From Candidatus Methylomirabilota bacterium (GTDB taxonomy: Bacteria > Methylomirabilota > Methylomirabilia > Methylomirabilales > CSP1-5), in contig JAHFDE010000034.1 of the NCBI GenBank assembly GCA_023249165.1, positions 1-16,234 of the forward strand: a DNA stretch of 16,234 nucleotides, read 5' to 3'. Of this stretch, positions 1-10,853 are shown piece after piece. Every line of letters starts with the position of its first letter. Position 1 is the stretch's first letter. The notes beneath the pieces are model-generated. The model had not been told where the DNA came from. It did not search any database and saw only the letters and a list, made by a program, of their open reading frames with translations. The position numbers and the translations under genes are program-made.

Positions 1-2685
<2,685 letters not shown>

Positions 2686-2845
2686 CATCCCGCCGCTCAA
2701 AAGACTGCGACGGTCATGGGCGACCGGTTTCTGCCAGTTCTTCACTATCGCCTTCTCTATTCAGTTGTCAAAGAGCTCGCGGCTGTTCGCCGCTTCCCTC
2801 CCATCACTCGGAGGGGAACTGCACACTTTCTTGGCCCCACGGGCC
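2686..2845 (-). other. internal spacer between tRNA-Ala and 23S rRNA
   Basis: This 160-nt transcribed spacer has no coding potential that I trust. It contains a second boxA-like element near its middle. It probably also contributes the 5' strand of the 23S processing stem, but the partner strand would lie downstream of 23S, outside the window. Confidence 0.8.
2766..2777 (-). promoter_or_regulatory. boxA-like antitermination site in the 23S spacer
   Basis: On the minus strand this reads AGCTCTTTGACA, one base different from the TGCTCTTTGACA in the leader of the same operon (4873-4884). BoxA RNA is the binding site of the NusB/S10 antitermination complex in rRNA operons. A copy just before 23S, besides the leader copy, matches the arrangement known from E. 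coli. I inferred it by motif and position only. Confidence 0.7.
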
Positions 2846-2921
2846 TGGTGGAGATGAGCGGATTCGAACCGCCGACCCCCTGCTTGCAAAGCAGGTGCTC
2901 TCCCAGCTGAGCTACATCCCC
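2846..2921 (-). tRNA. tRNA-Ala (anticodon UGC)
   Basis: The complement folds as a 76-nt tRNA starting GGGGATGTAGCTCAG and ending in an encoded CCA. The anticodon stem CCTGC/GCAGG encloses TTTGCAA, giving anticodon TGC (plus-strand bases 2886-2888). The acceptor stem contains a G3:U70 wobble, the main identity element for alanyl-tRNA synthetase. The T arm has the normal GGTTCGAATCC. The tRNA lies in the 16S-23S spacer beside tRNA-Ile, the commonest bacterial arrangement. Confidence 0.98.
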
Positions 2922-2994
2922 ACGGGAAGCGCATCGAGCGCGGTGCACCAACAACTTGCCGCGCTCCCTGCTCGGCGCTCACCGCTCATTCGGC

Positions 2995-3071
2995 TGGTGG
3001 GCCTTCCTGGCTTCGAACCAGGGACCTCACGCTTATCAAGCGTGCGCTCTAACCAGCTGAGCTAAAGGCCC
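2995..3071 (-). tRNA. tRNA-Ile (anticodon GAU)
   Basis: The complement gives a 77-nt tRNA beginning GGGCCTTTAGCTCAG with an encoded CCA end. The anticodon loop TTGATAA, in stem ACGCT.../...AGCGT, shows anticodon GAT (plus-strand bases 3035-3037). The T loop GGTTCGAAGCC is normal. It is the first tRNA after 16S, separated from tRNA-Ala by 73 nt. Confidence 0.98.
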
Positions 3072-3089
3072 GTGGGTCCACAAAGCAAT

Positions 3090-3128
3090 GTCCAGGCCGC
3101 TCTCGGCTTCAGCGAGAGCGGCCTGGAC
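3090..3128 (-). repeat. perfect 16-bp hairpin between 16S and tRNA-Ile
   Basis: Bases 3090-3105 and 3113-3128 are exact inverted complements (arms begin GTCCAGGCCGCTCTCG) around a 7-nt loop. No T-run follows on the minus strand, so it is not an intrinsic terminator. It lies between the 16S processing stem strand and the tRNA-Ile 5' end, so a role as an RNase III site or a spacer fold is plausible but inferred. Confidence 0.85.
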
Positions 3129-3132
3129 GCGT

Positions 3133-3156
3133 AATACCGCGCTACCGGCCTACGGG
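3133..3156 (-). other. 3' strand of the 16S rRNA processing stem
   Basis: This stretch, downstream of 16S on the transcript, is complementary to the leader stretch at 4845-4868. There are 10 perfect pairs, one G/G mismatch, then 13 more pairs of which two are G-U. Such long pairings bring the two ends of pre-16S together for RNase III cleavage. The pairing is visible in the sequence; the enzymatic role is from general knowledge. Confidence 0.8.
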
Positions 3157-3215
3157 TGAATTGATCTACGACCTGACGCCGAACAGCGACTGCTGCTGCT
3201 CGACGCAAAATCGCT

Positions 3216-4785
<1,570 letters not shown>

Positions 4786-4844
4786 AACGGCTTGCCCCTA
4801 CGGGCAAACTGCCATGGTCCGTAAGAACGGACCAAAACTACCCG

Positions 4845-4868
4845 CCCGTAGGCCCGTAACGCGATATT
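4845..4868 (-). other. 5' strand of the 16S rRNA processing stem
   Basis: The minus-strand sequence, with core GGCCTACGGG, pairs with bases 3133-3156 across the whole 16S gene, giving a nearly perfect 24-bp helix. It starts just downstream of boxA, as expected of a pre-16S leader. RNase III would be the expected nuclease. Confidence 0.8.
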
Positions 4869-4872
4869 CTAT

Positions 4873-4884
4873 TGTCAAAGAGCA
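4873..4884 (-). promoter_or_regulatory. boxA antitermination site in the rRNA leader
   Basis: The minus strand reads TGCTCTTTGACA, an almost exact match to the boxA consensus of rRNA operons (TGCTCTTTAACA). It lies between the promoters and the 16S processing stem, the standard place for loading NusB/S10 and related factors onto RNA polymerase. Confidence 0.85.
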
Positions 4885-4946
4885 AATAGAAAGGCAGGAG
4901 GCCAGAAGATACATCCCCCCGGCCCAATCTGCGACAGGCTAACTAT

Positions 4947-4975
4947 AATTTACTAAAGAGATTGACCCGTGTCAA
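4947..4975 (-). promoter_or_regulatory. rRNA operon promoter P2
   Basis: On the minus strand a perfect TTGACA -35 (4970-4975) is followed after 17 bp by TAAATT as -10 (4947-4952). It lies about 68 bp downstream of P1, giving the tandem arrangement typical of rRNA operons. The start site would be near 4940. Confidence 0.75.
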
Positions 4976-5014
4976 GGGGGGTCCCTGACAAATCGTTCCT
5001 GCCAGGATTTGTTA

Positions 5015-5043
5015 CTATAACCTCAAGGCCCTAAGAGTGTCAA
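5015..5043 (-). promoter_or_regulatory. rRNA operon promoter P1
   Basis: On the minus strand a perfect TTGACA -35 (5038-5043) is followed by a 17-bp spacer and TTATAG (5015-5020) as -10. Immediately upstream is an A-rich stretch (AGCAAAGAAAAAGGAC) that resembles an UP element. It fills the 22 bp up to the tyrS stop codon, so no intrinsic terminator fits between tyrS and the promoter. Confidence 0.8.
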
Positions 5044-5065
5044 GTCCTTTTTCTTTGCTGTTCCC

Positions 5066-6277
5066 CTATCCCCCCTGGAGGATCCGGACCTTCCTAAATC
5101 GGCGCTTCCCAACCCGAATCAGGTGCTCCCGATCGGTCGCAAGTTCGTAGTCCAGATCGGTCACCCGCTTCCCGTCCACCTCCACCGCCCCTTGCCGGAT
5201 CAGGCGGCGGGCCTCCGAATTCGACGGGGTCAGACCGGCCTCGGTCAAGACAATGGGGAGCAAGAGGTGCCGATCGGTTGTAGTGATCCGGACCGTCTCT
5301 ACATCCTCCGGAACCTGCTTGTCCCTGAAGAGCCGATCGAACGCCGCGGCAGCCCCCTCAGCCGCCTCGGCGCCGTGGTACAGCGTCACCAGGACGCCCG
5401 CGAGGTTGGCCTTCGCAGCACGAGGATGGAGGGACCCCTTGCTGATGCCCTCCCGGATCCGGTCTATCTCCTCGGCGGCGAGGGGGGTGACCAGCTCGTA
5501 GTACCGCACGAGCAGGCTGTCCGGAATCGACATCACCTTGCCGTATATCTCCTTGGCCGGCTCTTCGATGCCGATAGAGTTCCCCAGGCTCTTGGACATC
5601 TTCTGGACGCCGTCCAGCCCCTCAAGGATCGGCACCGTCATGATCACCTGGGGCTCCTGGCCGAAATCCCTCTGGAGCTCGCGCCCCACGAGTAGATTGA
5701 ACTTCTGGTCGGTCCCCCCCAGCTCCACATCCGTGCGGAGGACCACCGAATCATACCCCTGGATCAGGGGGTACAGAAACTCGTGGATGCTGATCGGCAG
5801 CCCCTCCCGATACCGCTTCTGGAAGTCATCCCGCTCGAGCATCCGCGCCACCGTGTACCGCGAGGCCAGGTCGATCAGGTCCTGCCCCGTGAGGGGCCGC
5901 AGCCACTTGCTGTTGAACTCAACCTGCGTCCTCACCGGGTCGAGGATCTTGAATATCTGCCGCTTGTACGTTTCCGCATTCCGCGCCACCTCCTCCCCTG
6001 TGAGGGGCTTGCGCGTCTCGGAGCGACCCGATGGATCCCCGATCATCCCGGTAAAATCACCGATCAAGAAGATGACCTCATGGCCCAGCTCCTGGAACTG
6101 CCGGAGCTTGTGCAGGACCACGGTGTGGCCCAAATGCAGATCCGGAGCCGTCGGGTCCATTCCCAGCTTGACCCGCAGGGGCCGGTCCCGCCGCTTGAGC
6201 TTCCGGAGCAGCTCCTCCTGGCTGATCACGTCGACGGTCCGGGACGTGAGGACACCCAGTTGGCTTTCCGGGGTCAT
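5066..6277 (-). CDS. tyrS: tyrosyl-tRNA synthetase
   Basis: This class I synthetase charges tRNA-Tyr with tyrosine using ATP in the cytoplasm. The 403 residues show the HIGH-type signature HLGH at 48-51, the tyrosine-enzyme motif GGTDQ at 187-191 and KMSKS at 226-230. A C-terminal S4-like RNA-binding domain spans about 340-400. The length fits the roughly 400-residue bacterial family. The ATG start is supported by GAGGG 7 nt upstream and by an N-terminus aligned with the family; there is no room for a T-box leader. The gene is divergent from mrcA, shares a promoter region with it, and is followed directly by the rRNA promoters, so readthrough into rRNA is possible. Confidence 0.97.
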   Translation of the reverse strand: MTPESQLGVLTSRTVDVISQEELLRKLKRRDRPLRVKLGMDPTAPDLHLGHTVVLHKLRQFQELGHEVIFLIGDFTGMIGDPSGRSETRKPLTGEEVARNAETYKRQIFKILDPVRTQVEFNSKWLRPLTGQDLIDLASRYTVARMLERDDFQKRYREGLPISIHEFLYPLIQGYDSVVLRTDVELGGTDQKFNLLVGRELQRDFGQEPQVIMTVPILEGLDGVQKMSKSLGNSIGIEEPAKEIYGKVMSIPDSLLVRYYELVTPLAAEEIDRIREGISKGSLHPRAAKANLAGVLVTLYHGAEAAEGAAAAFDRLFRDKQVPEDVETVRITTTDRHLLLPIVLTEAGLTPSNSEARRLIRQGAVEVDGKRVTDLDYELATDREHLIRVGKRRFRKVRILQGG

Positions 6278-6343
6278 CTCCCTGCCCTCAAGGCTTCACA
6301 CATGGTGGTGTGAGGAAACCCCCTCCCGAAGAACTCCCCACTC

Positions 6344-6352
6344 TGGTATAAT
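6344..6352 (+). promoter_or_regulatory. extended -10 promoter for mrcA
   Basis: The plus strand contains TGG followed by a perfect TATAAT (6347-6352), an extended -10 element. The position 17 bp upstream (6324-6329, TCCCGA) is a poor -35, consistent with extended -10 promoters. The start site would be near 6359, giving mrcA a leader of about 30-40 nt. Confidence 0.7.
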
Positions 6353-6376
6353 ACCTTTCTATCTCATCCTTTCCAA
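6348..6376 (-). promoter_or_regulatory. promoter for tyrS, sharing the -10 with mrcA
   Basis: On the minus strand TTGGAA (6371-6376) is followed by a 17-bp spacer and TATTAT (6348-6353), matching the -35 at 4/6 and the -10 at 5/6. The -10 is the other strand of the mrcA TATAAT, within the palindrome GGTATAATACC. It would give tyrS a leader of about 60 nt. Confidence 0.6.
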
Positions 6377-6388
6377 GGGCGATGATGA

Positions 6389-8656
6389 TTGAAGGCGATG
6401 ATTGAAATCATACGCGGACGTTTCCCGCGGGGCCTCATCGGGGCCGTGCTCGTCGTCTCGGTCGTGGGGACGGGGGTCCTCGGGGGAGTGGTCGCCGCCT
6501 ACGTGCGCGACCTGCCACCCCTCGATATCCTCGAGGATTACGAACCCAGCCTCATCACGACCCTCTACGACGATCAGGGGAAACCTTTCGCGACCTTCTA
6601 CGAGCAGCGGCGAATCCTGGTCCCCCTGGCCGATATCCCTCAGATGCTCCAGGAGGCCCTCATCGCCGTGGAGGACAGTCGTTTCTATGAGCACTTCGGC
6701 CTCGACCCTGTCGGCATCCTCCGTGCCATGTGGACCAACCTCAAATGCCTCTGCCGGGCCGAAGGGGGGAGTACGATCACCCAACAACTGGCCAAGGTCC
6801 TCTTTTTCACCCCGGAGAAGAGTTTGTCTCGGAAGGTGAAAGAGGCCCTCCTCGCCCTCAAGATTGAGCGCACGCATCCGAAGAAGAAGATCGTCGAGCT
6901 GTACTTCAACCAGATCTACTTCGGCCACGGGGCCTACGGCATCGAGGCGGCGGCGCAAACCTACTTCAAGAAGTCGGTCGGCGCCCTGAACCTCGCCGAA
7001 GCAGCCATGCTGGCCGGCCTCCCCAGGGCACCGAACTTCTACTCTCCCATCCTCGATCCCGAGCGAGCCCGCAAGCGGCGGCACCATGTCTTGCAGCGCA
7101 TGCTGCAAGAGGGATTCATCACGGCCGAGCAAGTCGAGGCGGCCACGGCCATCCCCTTCGATACCGCTGCCTTCGCCCAGGCCAAGAACGTCGGGTCCCA
7201 TTTCGTCGAATACGTGCGCCAATATCTGGAGGACAAATACGGGACCTACGGGGTGTACCACCGAGGGCTCAAGGTCTACACGACGCTGAACCTCGCAATG
7301 CAGGAAGCGGCCGAGCAGGCCATCAAGCGCGGACTCCTCGAGCTCGGGAAGGAACAAGGTCATCAGTCCACGTCGGTGTCCCGGCGAGGGGCGACACCCG
7401 CCCGGCAACAGCCCGTGGTCGGAGAGACGGCGGAGGCCACGGTGATGGGTCGGACGGCTGATCGCGTCCAGGTGCAGATCGGCGCGGATCACGCAGAGAT
7501 ACCCCTCGCGGAGTTCAAGGAGATAGGGTTCACGAACCTCGAACAGATGGTGAAACCCGGAGACCAGCTCTTCGTCCGCGTCCTGAAAAGGGACGCGAAA
7601 CGGATCCAGGTGACCCTGGCAGCAGCACCCGAGCTCGAAGGGGCCCTCCTCGTCCTCGATCCCCGCCAGGGAGGGATCAAGGCCATGGTGGGAGGATACG
7701 ACTTCCAGCAGAGCAAATTCAACCGGGCGATCCAGGCCAGGCGGCAGCCGGGATCGGCCTTCAAGCCCTTTGTCTATGCGACGGCCTTCGACATGGGGCT
7801 GACCCCGGCCACGGTCTTCGAAGACAGTCCAGTCAGCTTCCGCACCATCATCAATGGAAAACCCGCCGAATGGAGTCCGGAAAACTTCGATAAGCAGTTT
7901 CGGGGGCCTGTCACCCTCCGTCAGGGCCTGGAGCACTCCATCAATGTCATTGCCGTCAAGCTGATCGAGCAGATCGGGGTCCATCGCGTCATCCGGACGG
8001 CCCAGCGTCTCGGGATCAAGAGCCAGCTGCGGCCGGAACTCGCCCTTGCGCTGGGGGTCTCGGAAGTGAGCCTTCTGGACATGGTCTCCGCCTACGGGGT
8101 GTTCGCCGCTGGCGGCTACCGGGTCGAGCCGTACGCGATCAAGAGGGTTTTGGACAGCAAAGGCGGGGTCCTGGAGGAGTGGTTCCCGGAGCCCCAGTTG
8201 GTCCTCCGCCCGGAGACCGCCTTTGTCCTCACCCACGTCATGAAAGGGGTGGTCGAACGGGGGACGGGAAAGCGCGCCAAGGTCCTCGAGAGGCCGTTCG
8301 CGGCCAAGACTGGGACAACGGACTATTCGACCGATGTCTGGTTCATCGGCTCCACGCCGTCACTGGTGGCCGGGGTGTGGATCGGCTACGACACCAAGCG
8401 GTCGCTGGGTCCCACCGCGACCAGTGGCCTTCTCGCCGTGCCGATCTGGATGGACTTCATGCGGGTGATCATCCGCGGGCAACCCCCGGAGGATTTCCCT
8501 GTCCCCACCGGGGTCGTCCCTTCCTATGTCAATTACGACAGTGGCGAGCCCGTCTCTCCTGACGATCCGGGTGCGATCTTGGAGTACTTCGTCCGGGGGA
8601 CTGAACCGCGGGTCGTCACGAGCCACTCCCCGGCCGTGCTGCCCCCGGTTCAATAA
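6389..8656 (+). CDS. mrcA: class A penicillin-binding protein 1A
   Basis: This bifunctional peptidoglycan synthase polymerises glycan strands and cross-links peptides at the outer face of the inner membrane. From the TTG start it is 755 residues. There is one signal-anchor helix (about 14-38). The GT51 glycosyltransferase has catalytic Glu95 in EDSRF and the GGSTITQQ motif at 127-134. An OB-like insert (about 345-412) has the form typical of PBP1A. The transpeptidase has SAFK (456-459), SIN (517-519) and KTGT (640-643). All catalytic residues are intact. The start is uncertain: TTG at 6389 has AAGGG 9 nt upstream, while an in-frame ATG lies at 6398 with a poorly spaced GAAGG. Cys120 and Cys122, just before the GGSTITQQ motif, look uncommon. 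The gene is divergent from tyrS, and a DUF2007 remnant follows its stop. Confidence 0.95.
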   Translation: MKAMIEIIRGRFPRGLIGAVLVVSVVGTGVLGGVVAAYVRDLPPLDILEDYEPSLITTLYDDQGKPFATFYEQRRILVPLADIPQMLQEALIAVEDSRFYEHFGLDPVGILRAMWTNLKCLCRAEGGSTITQQLAKVLFFTPEKSLSRKVKEALLALKIERTHPKKKIVELYFNQIYFGHGAYGIEAAAQTYFKKSVGALNLAEAAMLAGLPRAPNFYSPILDPERARKRRHHVLQRMLQEGFITAEQVEAATAIPFDTAAFAQAKNVGSHFVEYVRQYLEDKYGTYGVYHRGLKVYTTLNLAMQEAAEQAIKRGLLELGKEQGHQSTSVSRRGATPARQQPVVGETAEATVMGRTADRVQVQIGADHAEIPLAEFKEIGFTNLEQMVKPGDQLFVRVLKRDAKRIQVTLAAAPELEGALLVLDPRQGGIKAMVGGYDFQQSKFNRAIQARRQPGSAFKPFVYATAFDMGLTPATVFEDSPVSFRTIINGKPAEWSPENFDKQFRGPVTLRQGLEHSINVIAVKLIEQIGVHRVIRTAQRLGIKSQLRPELALALGVSEVSLLDMVSAYGVFAAGGYRVEPYAIKRVLDSKGGVLEEWFPEPQLVLRPETAFVLTHVMKGVVERGTGKRAKVLERPFAAKTGTTDYSTDVWFIGSTPSLVAGVWIGYDTKRSLGPTATSGLLAVPIWMDFMRVIIRGQPPEDFPVPTGVVPSYVNYDSGEPVSPDDPGAILEYFVRGTEPRVVTSHSPAVLPPVQ

Positions 8657-8660
8657 CGCC

Positions 8661-8732
8661 TCATCCGAACGGAAGATCTCGCGGATCCGGCTCCGCCCCG
8701 AGGATCTCCGTGGCTCGCTCGAGGTCCCCCGA
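8661..8732 (-). pseudogene. C-terminal remnant of a DUF2007 gene
   Basis: Read on the minus strand, this gives SGDLERATEILGAEPDPRD followed by LPFG and a TGA stop. It matches the end of the intact DUF2007 protein at 10554-10805 (SGDLERAREILEAEPDPRD). Upstream in the same frame the resemblance stops abruptly, so only about 23 codons remain. The remnant lies 4 bp beyond the mrcA stop, converging with it. A duplication followed by decay is the likeliest origin. It has no start codon or ribosome binding site of its own. Confidence 0.7.
8677..8732. repeat. 56-bp repeat, copy 1 (other copy 10576-10631)
   Basis: By hand alignment this stretch matches 10576-10631 at 48 of 56 positions with no gaps, including an unbroken 17-bp identity at its right end. 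It is the DNA-level trace of the DUF2007 duplication on either side of rhlE. Both copies are in the same orientation. Confidence 0.85.
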
Positions 8733-8763
8733 ATGCCTCAGCGATTGGAGGATGGAAAAACCC

Positions 8764-8792
8764 TTGAGGAATATTCCTTCGTGTGGTATGCT
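8764..8792 (+). promoter_or_regulatory. candidate promoter for rhlE
   Basis: TTGAGG (8764-8769), a 17-bp spacer and TATGCT (8787-8792) preceded by TGG form a sigma70-type promoter with an extended -10. A start near 8799 would give a leader of almost 200 nt before the rhlE ATG. Each hexamer matches consensus at 4 of 6 positions. Confidence 0.5.
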
Positions 8793-8995
8793 TCACATAT
8801 ATGCCGCAACGGAAGCCGGAAACCTCGAGGCTCTGAAGCGGGACGAGCAGCATAGGGCAGGTCTCAGAGCCTGAACGGTGGTTTCTCCGGCGATCCCTCC
8901 GTTACTCCCCCACCCTCAACCAAGCCGGACACAGTAGCGGTCACACTCGACCCGTGCGCGGGCGGCGTGTGCCCGCGGAAAGCACAGGGACACGC
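8793..8995 (+). other. long structured leader before rhlE
   Basis: No gene is seen here. Two foldable elements stand out. A 9-bp stem joins 8828-8836 (AGGCTCTGA) to 8864-8872 (TCAGAGCCT). A perfect 7-bp hairpin at 8957-8977 (CGCGGGC, 7-nt loop, GCCCGCG) ends about 9 nt before the AGGGA ribosome binding site. The remaining sequence is not recognised. Confidence 0.5.
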
Positions 8996-10444
8996 ATGTC
9001 GTTTGCCGAACTTGGACTCCATGCAGGACTGGTACGGGCCACTCAGCAGATGGGTTTCGACCATCCGACGCCGATCCAGCGGGCGGCGATTCCGCCGCTC
9101 TTGGAGGGCCGAGACGTACTGGCCACGGCCGTGACGGGCAGCGGGAAGACCGCCGCGTTCCTCTTGCCGATCCTCCACGATCTTCTGCAGAAGCGCCGCG
9201 GGACCACGCGGGCGCTGGTGGTGGTCCCCACCCGGGAACTGGCTGTCCAGATCGCCGAGCACCTCCGCGACCTGGCAGGCAGCACCGGTCTCACCGGCGC
9301 GGCGATCTACGGGGGTGTCGCCATGGGGCCGCAGGAGCAGGCCTTCCGAAAGGGCGTAGACGTCCTCATCGCCACCCCCGGCCGCCTCCTCGATCACCTG
9401 CAGTATCCATACGCTCGGTTGGACGGCATCGAGTGCCTGGTGTTGGATGAGGCGGATCGCATGCTCGATATGGGGTTCCTGCCAGATATCGACCGCATCC
9501 TCCAGCAGCTTCCCAGGCGACGGCGGACCCTGCTGTTCTCGGCGACGCTGCCGGTCCCCATCGTGAACCTGGCCAGGGAGATGTTGCGGGATCCCGTTTT
9601 CCTGAACACCGAACGGAAGTCCACCCCGGCGCCCGGGATCACGCATCGGGCCTACCCGGTCCCGCACGAGCTGAAGTCCCATCTCCTACTGGAACTCCTG
9701 CGGCAGGGATCGGCCAAGAGCGTCCTGGCCTTCACGCGGACGAAGCACCGGGCCAATCGGTTGGCTGACTTCCTAGCGAGACAGGGGGTGGCCTGCGCCC
9801 GCATCCACGGCAACCGCAGCCAGCCGCAGCGGATGGAGGCCCTGGTCGGGTTCAAGCGCGGGCAGTTCCGCGTCCTCGTTGCCACGGACATCGCGGCGCG
9901 CGGCATTGACGTGGAGGCGCTGGATCTGGTCGTGAACTTCGATGTGCCCCACCTCCCCGAGGACTACATCCACCGGGTCGGGCGCACGGCCCGAGTCGCG
10001 GCCACGGGCGAGGCCTACACCCTGGTCTCCCCCGATGAGGAGGGCGACCTCCGCGCCATCGAGCGCCACCTGGGAAAGTCCCTGCCGCGGCACCAAATCC
10101 CCGGATTCAATTACGCGCGGAGGCCGGCGGAACGGCTGGAGGTCCCGCTCGCCGAGCGTATCGCCGCCATCCGCGCGCGAAGAGTCGAGGCGCGGGCGAC
10201 GGCCAAGGGCGAGGCCCGCTCTCCTCGGGGAGCCTCGGCGACTCGCGGCCCGCGCGAGTCGGCGAAGGGAAATCCTTCACGGCTCTCCCGGCAGCGCCTG
10301 GCTGGCCCCAACCGCGTCGGGGCGGGCCTGGCCTGGCTCCGGGAGGTGACGGAACGAAGCGATCAGGGGTCTGCCACCGGGCAAGTCAGGCGGACACGGC
10401 GACGCGGCCCGACGTTCGGCAGGAAACCCGGCTTTCCCCGGTAA
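8996..10444 (+). CDS. rhlE: DEAD-box RNA helicase, RhlE type
   Basis: This ATP-dependent RNA helicase remodels RNA, typically in ribosome assembly and RNA decay. The ATG at 8996 (482 residues) is preferred over an upstream GTG at 8954, because AGGGA lies 5 nt before it and MSFAELGL is the usual RhlE N-terminus. Motifs in order are the Q motif GFDHPTPIQ (20-28), AVTGSGKT (45-52), PTREL (78-82), TPGR (127-130), DEAD (151-154), SAT (182-184), ATDIAARGID (296-305) and HRVGRTAR (326-333). A basic, low-complexity tail of about 100 residues, rich in Arg and Ser, follows and probably binds RNA. The core is complete. The gene stands alone on the plus strand and converges with the DUF2007 gene. Confidence 0.93.
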   Translation: MSFAELGLHAGLVRATQQMGFDHPTPIQRAAIPPLLEGRDVLATAVTGSGKTAAFLLPILHDLLQKRRGTTRALVVVPTRELAVQIAEHLRDLAGSTGLTGAAIYGGVAMGPQEQAFRKGVDVLIATPGRLLDHLQYPYARLDGIECLVLDEADRMLDMGFLPDIDRILQQLPRRRRTLLFSATLPVPIVNLAREMLRDPVFLNTERKSTPAPGITHRAYPVPHELKSHLLLELLRQGSAKSVLAFTRTKHRANRLADFLARQGVACARIHGNRSQPQRMEALVGFKRGQFRVLVATDIAARGIDVEALDLVVNFDVPHLPEDYIHRVGRTARVAATGEAYTLVSPDEEGDLRAIERHLGKSLPRHQIPGFNYARRPAERLEVPLAERIAAIRARRVEARATAKGEARSPRGASATRGPRESAKGNPSRLSRQRLAGPNRVGAGLAWLREVTERSDQGSATGQVRRTRRRGPTFGRKPGFPR

Positions 10445-10553
10445 AATGCCCCCAGTTCATTGCTCTTTGAATCTGGCAACATCACTCCGACGGCGCGACA
10501 CTGCATCATCTTGCGCACGCTCGCCGTGATGGCTCCCAGGAGATCCCGAAGCT
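10445..10553. other. spacer between convergent rhlE and DUF2007 genes
   Basis: This 109-bp spacer has no gene and no clear intrinsic terminator for either side. The only recognisable motif is TGCTCTTTGA at 10461-10470 (plus strand), matching the first ten bases of the rRNA boxA. Nothing else of an rRNA leader surrounds it. Confidence 0.5.
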
Positions 10554-10805
10554 CTAGCTTGTAGACGATGGCGTGTCTCGAGGATCGGGTTCTGCCTCCA
10601 GGATCTCCCTGGCCCGCTCGAGGTCCCCCGAGTTCACAAAGATCTGATGCCTCGCCAACGGCCCGATGGTATAGCGGGCATCAACGGCGTACGGGTTTTC
10701 GCGCTTGACCATGGACGGAATGTCGTAGGCCTGCAGGAGCGAGACAATGAAGTCGGCCTCGATAAAGCCCTCCGCCTCGACGAGCAAGGCCAGCTCTTCC
10801 GCCAC
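10554..10805 (-). CDS. DUF2007 family small protein
   Basis: This 83-residue soluble protein resembles the DUF2007 family, annotated elsewhere as putative signal-transducing proteins of unknown biochemical role. The pattern is a short strand (LALLVEAEG), an amphipathic helix (EADFIVSLLQAYDI), a central variable loop, then HQIFVNSGDLERAREILEAE, in which a strand precedes the final helix. The start is GTG, with AGGTG 5 nt upstream. It follows folD by 48 bp on the same strand and may be the last gene of that operon. A second, truncated copy lies at 8661-8732. I do not assign a function. Confidence 0.7.
   Translation of the reverse strand: MAEELALLVEAEGFIEADFIVSLLQAYDIPSMVKRENPYAVDARYTIGPLARHQIFVNSGDLERAREILEAEPDPRDTPSSTS
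10576..10631. repeat. 56-bp repeat, copy 2 (inside the DUF2007 gene)
   Basis: This is the partner of 8677-8732, matching at 48 of 56 positions. Here it encodes part of the C-terminal helix of the intact DUF2007 protein, so it is the functional copy. Confidence 0.85.
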
Positions 10806-10853
10806 CAGATCACCTGCTTGAGCCGACCGGTCTTGACATTCCCAGCGCCTGCC

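Larger units (their letters stand above)
4786..5014 (-). other. 16S rRNA leader
   Basis: This is the transcribed leader between the rRNA promoters and 16S, with no genes. From the promoter inwards it holds a boxA, the 5' strand of the 16S processing stem, a perfect 7-bp hairpin (GGTCCGT TCTT ACGGACC, plus-strand 4817-4834) and a second small hairpin TTGCCC/GGGCAA near 4792-4807. Similar compact hairpins are common just before mature 16S 5' ends. Confidence 0.8.

Noticed and set aside
6278..6347. T-box leader for tyrS
   Set aside because: The leader is only about 60 nt, too short for a T-box, and no T-box core motif or terminator is seen.
5538..6392. 284-codon open frame antisense to tyrS
   Set aside because: It is a shadow of the tyrS coding frame, low in complexity and Ser/Arg-rich, with no family resemblance.
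6359..8236. 625-codon open frame antisense to mrcA
   Set aside because: It lies wholly opposite an intact PBP1A gene, has unusual His/Asp/Gly-rich composition and no recognisable domain. Long antisense frames are expected from third-position GC bias.
8954..8995. Upstream GTG start for rhlE
   Set aside because: The extra 14 residues cover a hairpin and the ribosome binding site, while ATG 8996 gives the usual RhlE N-terminus.
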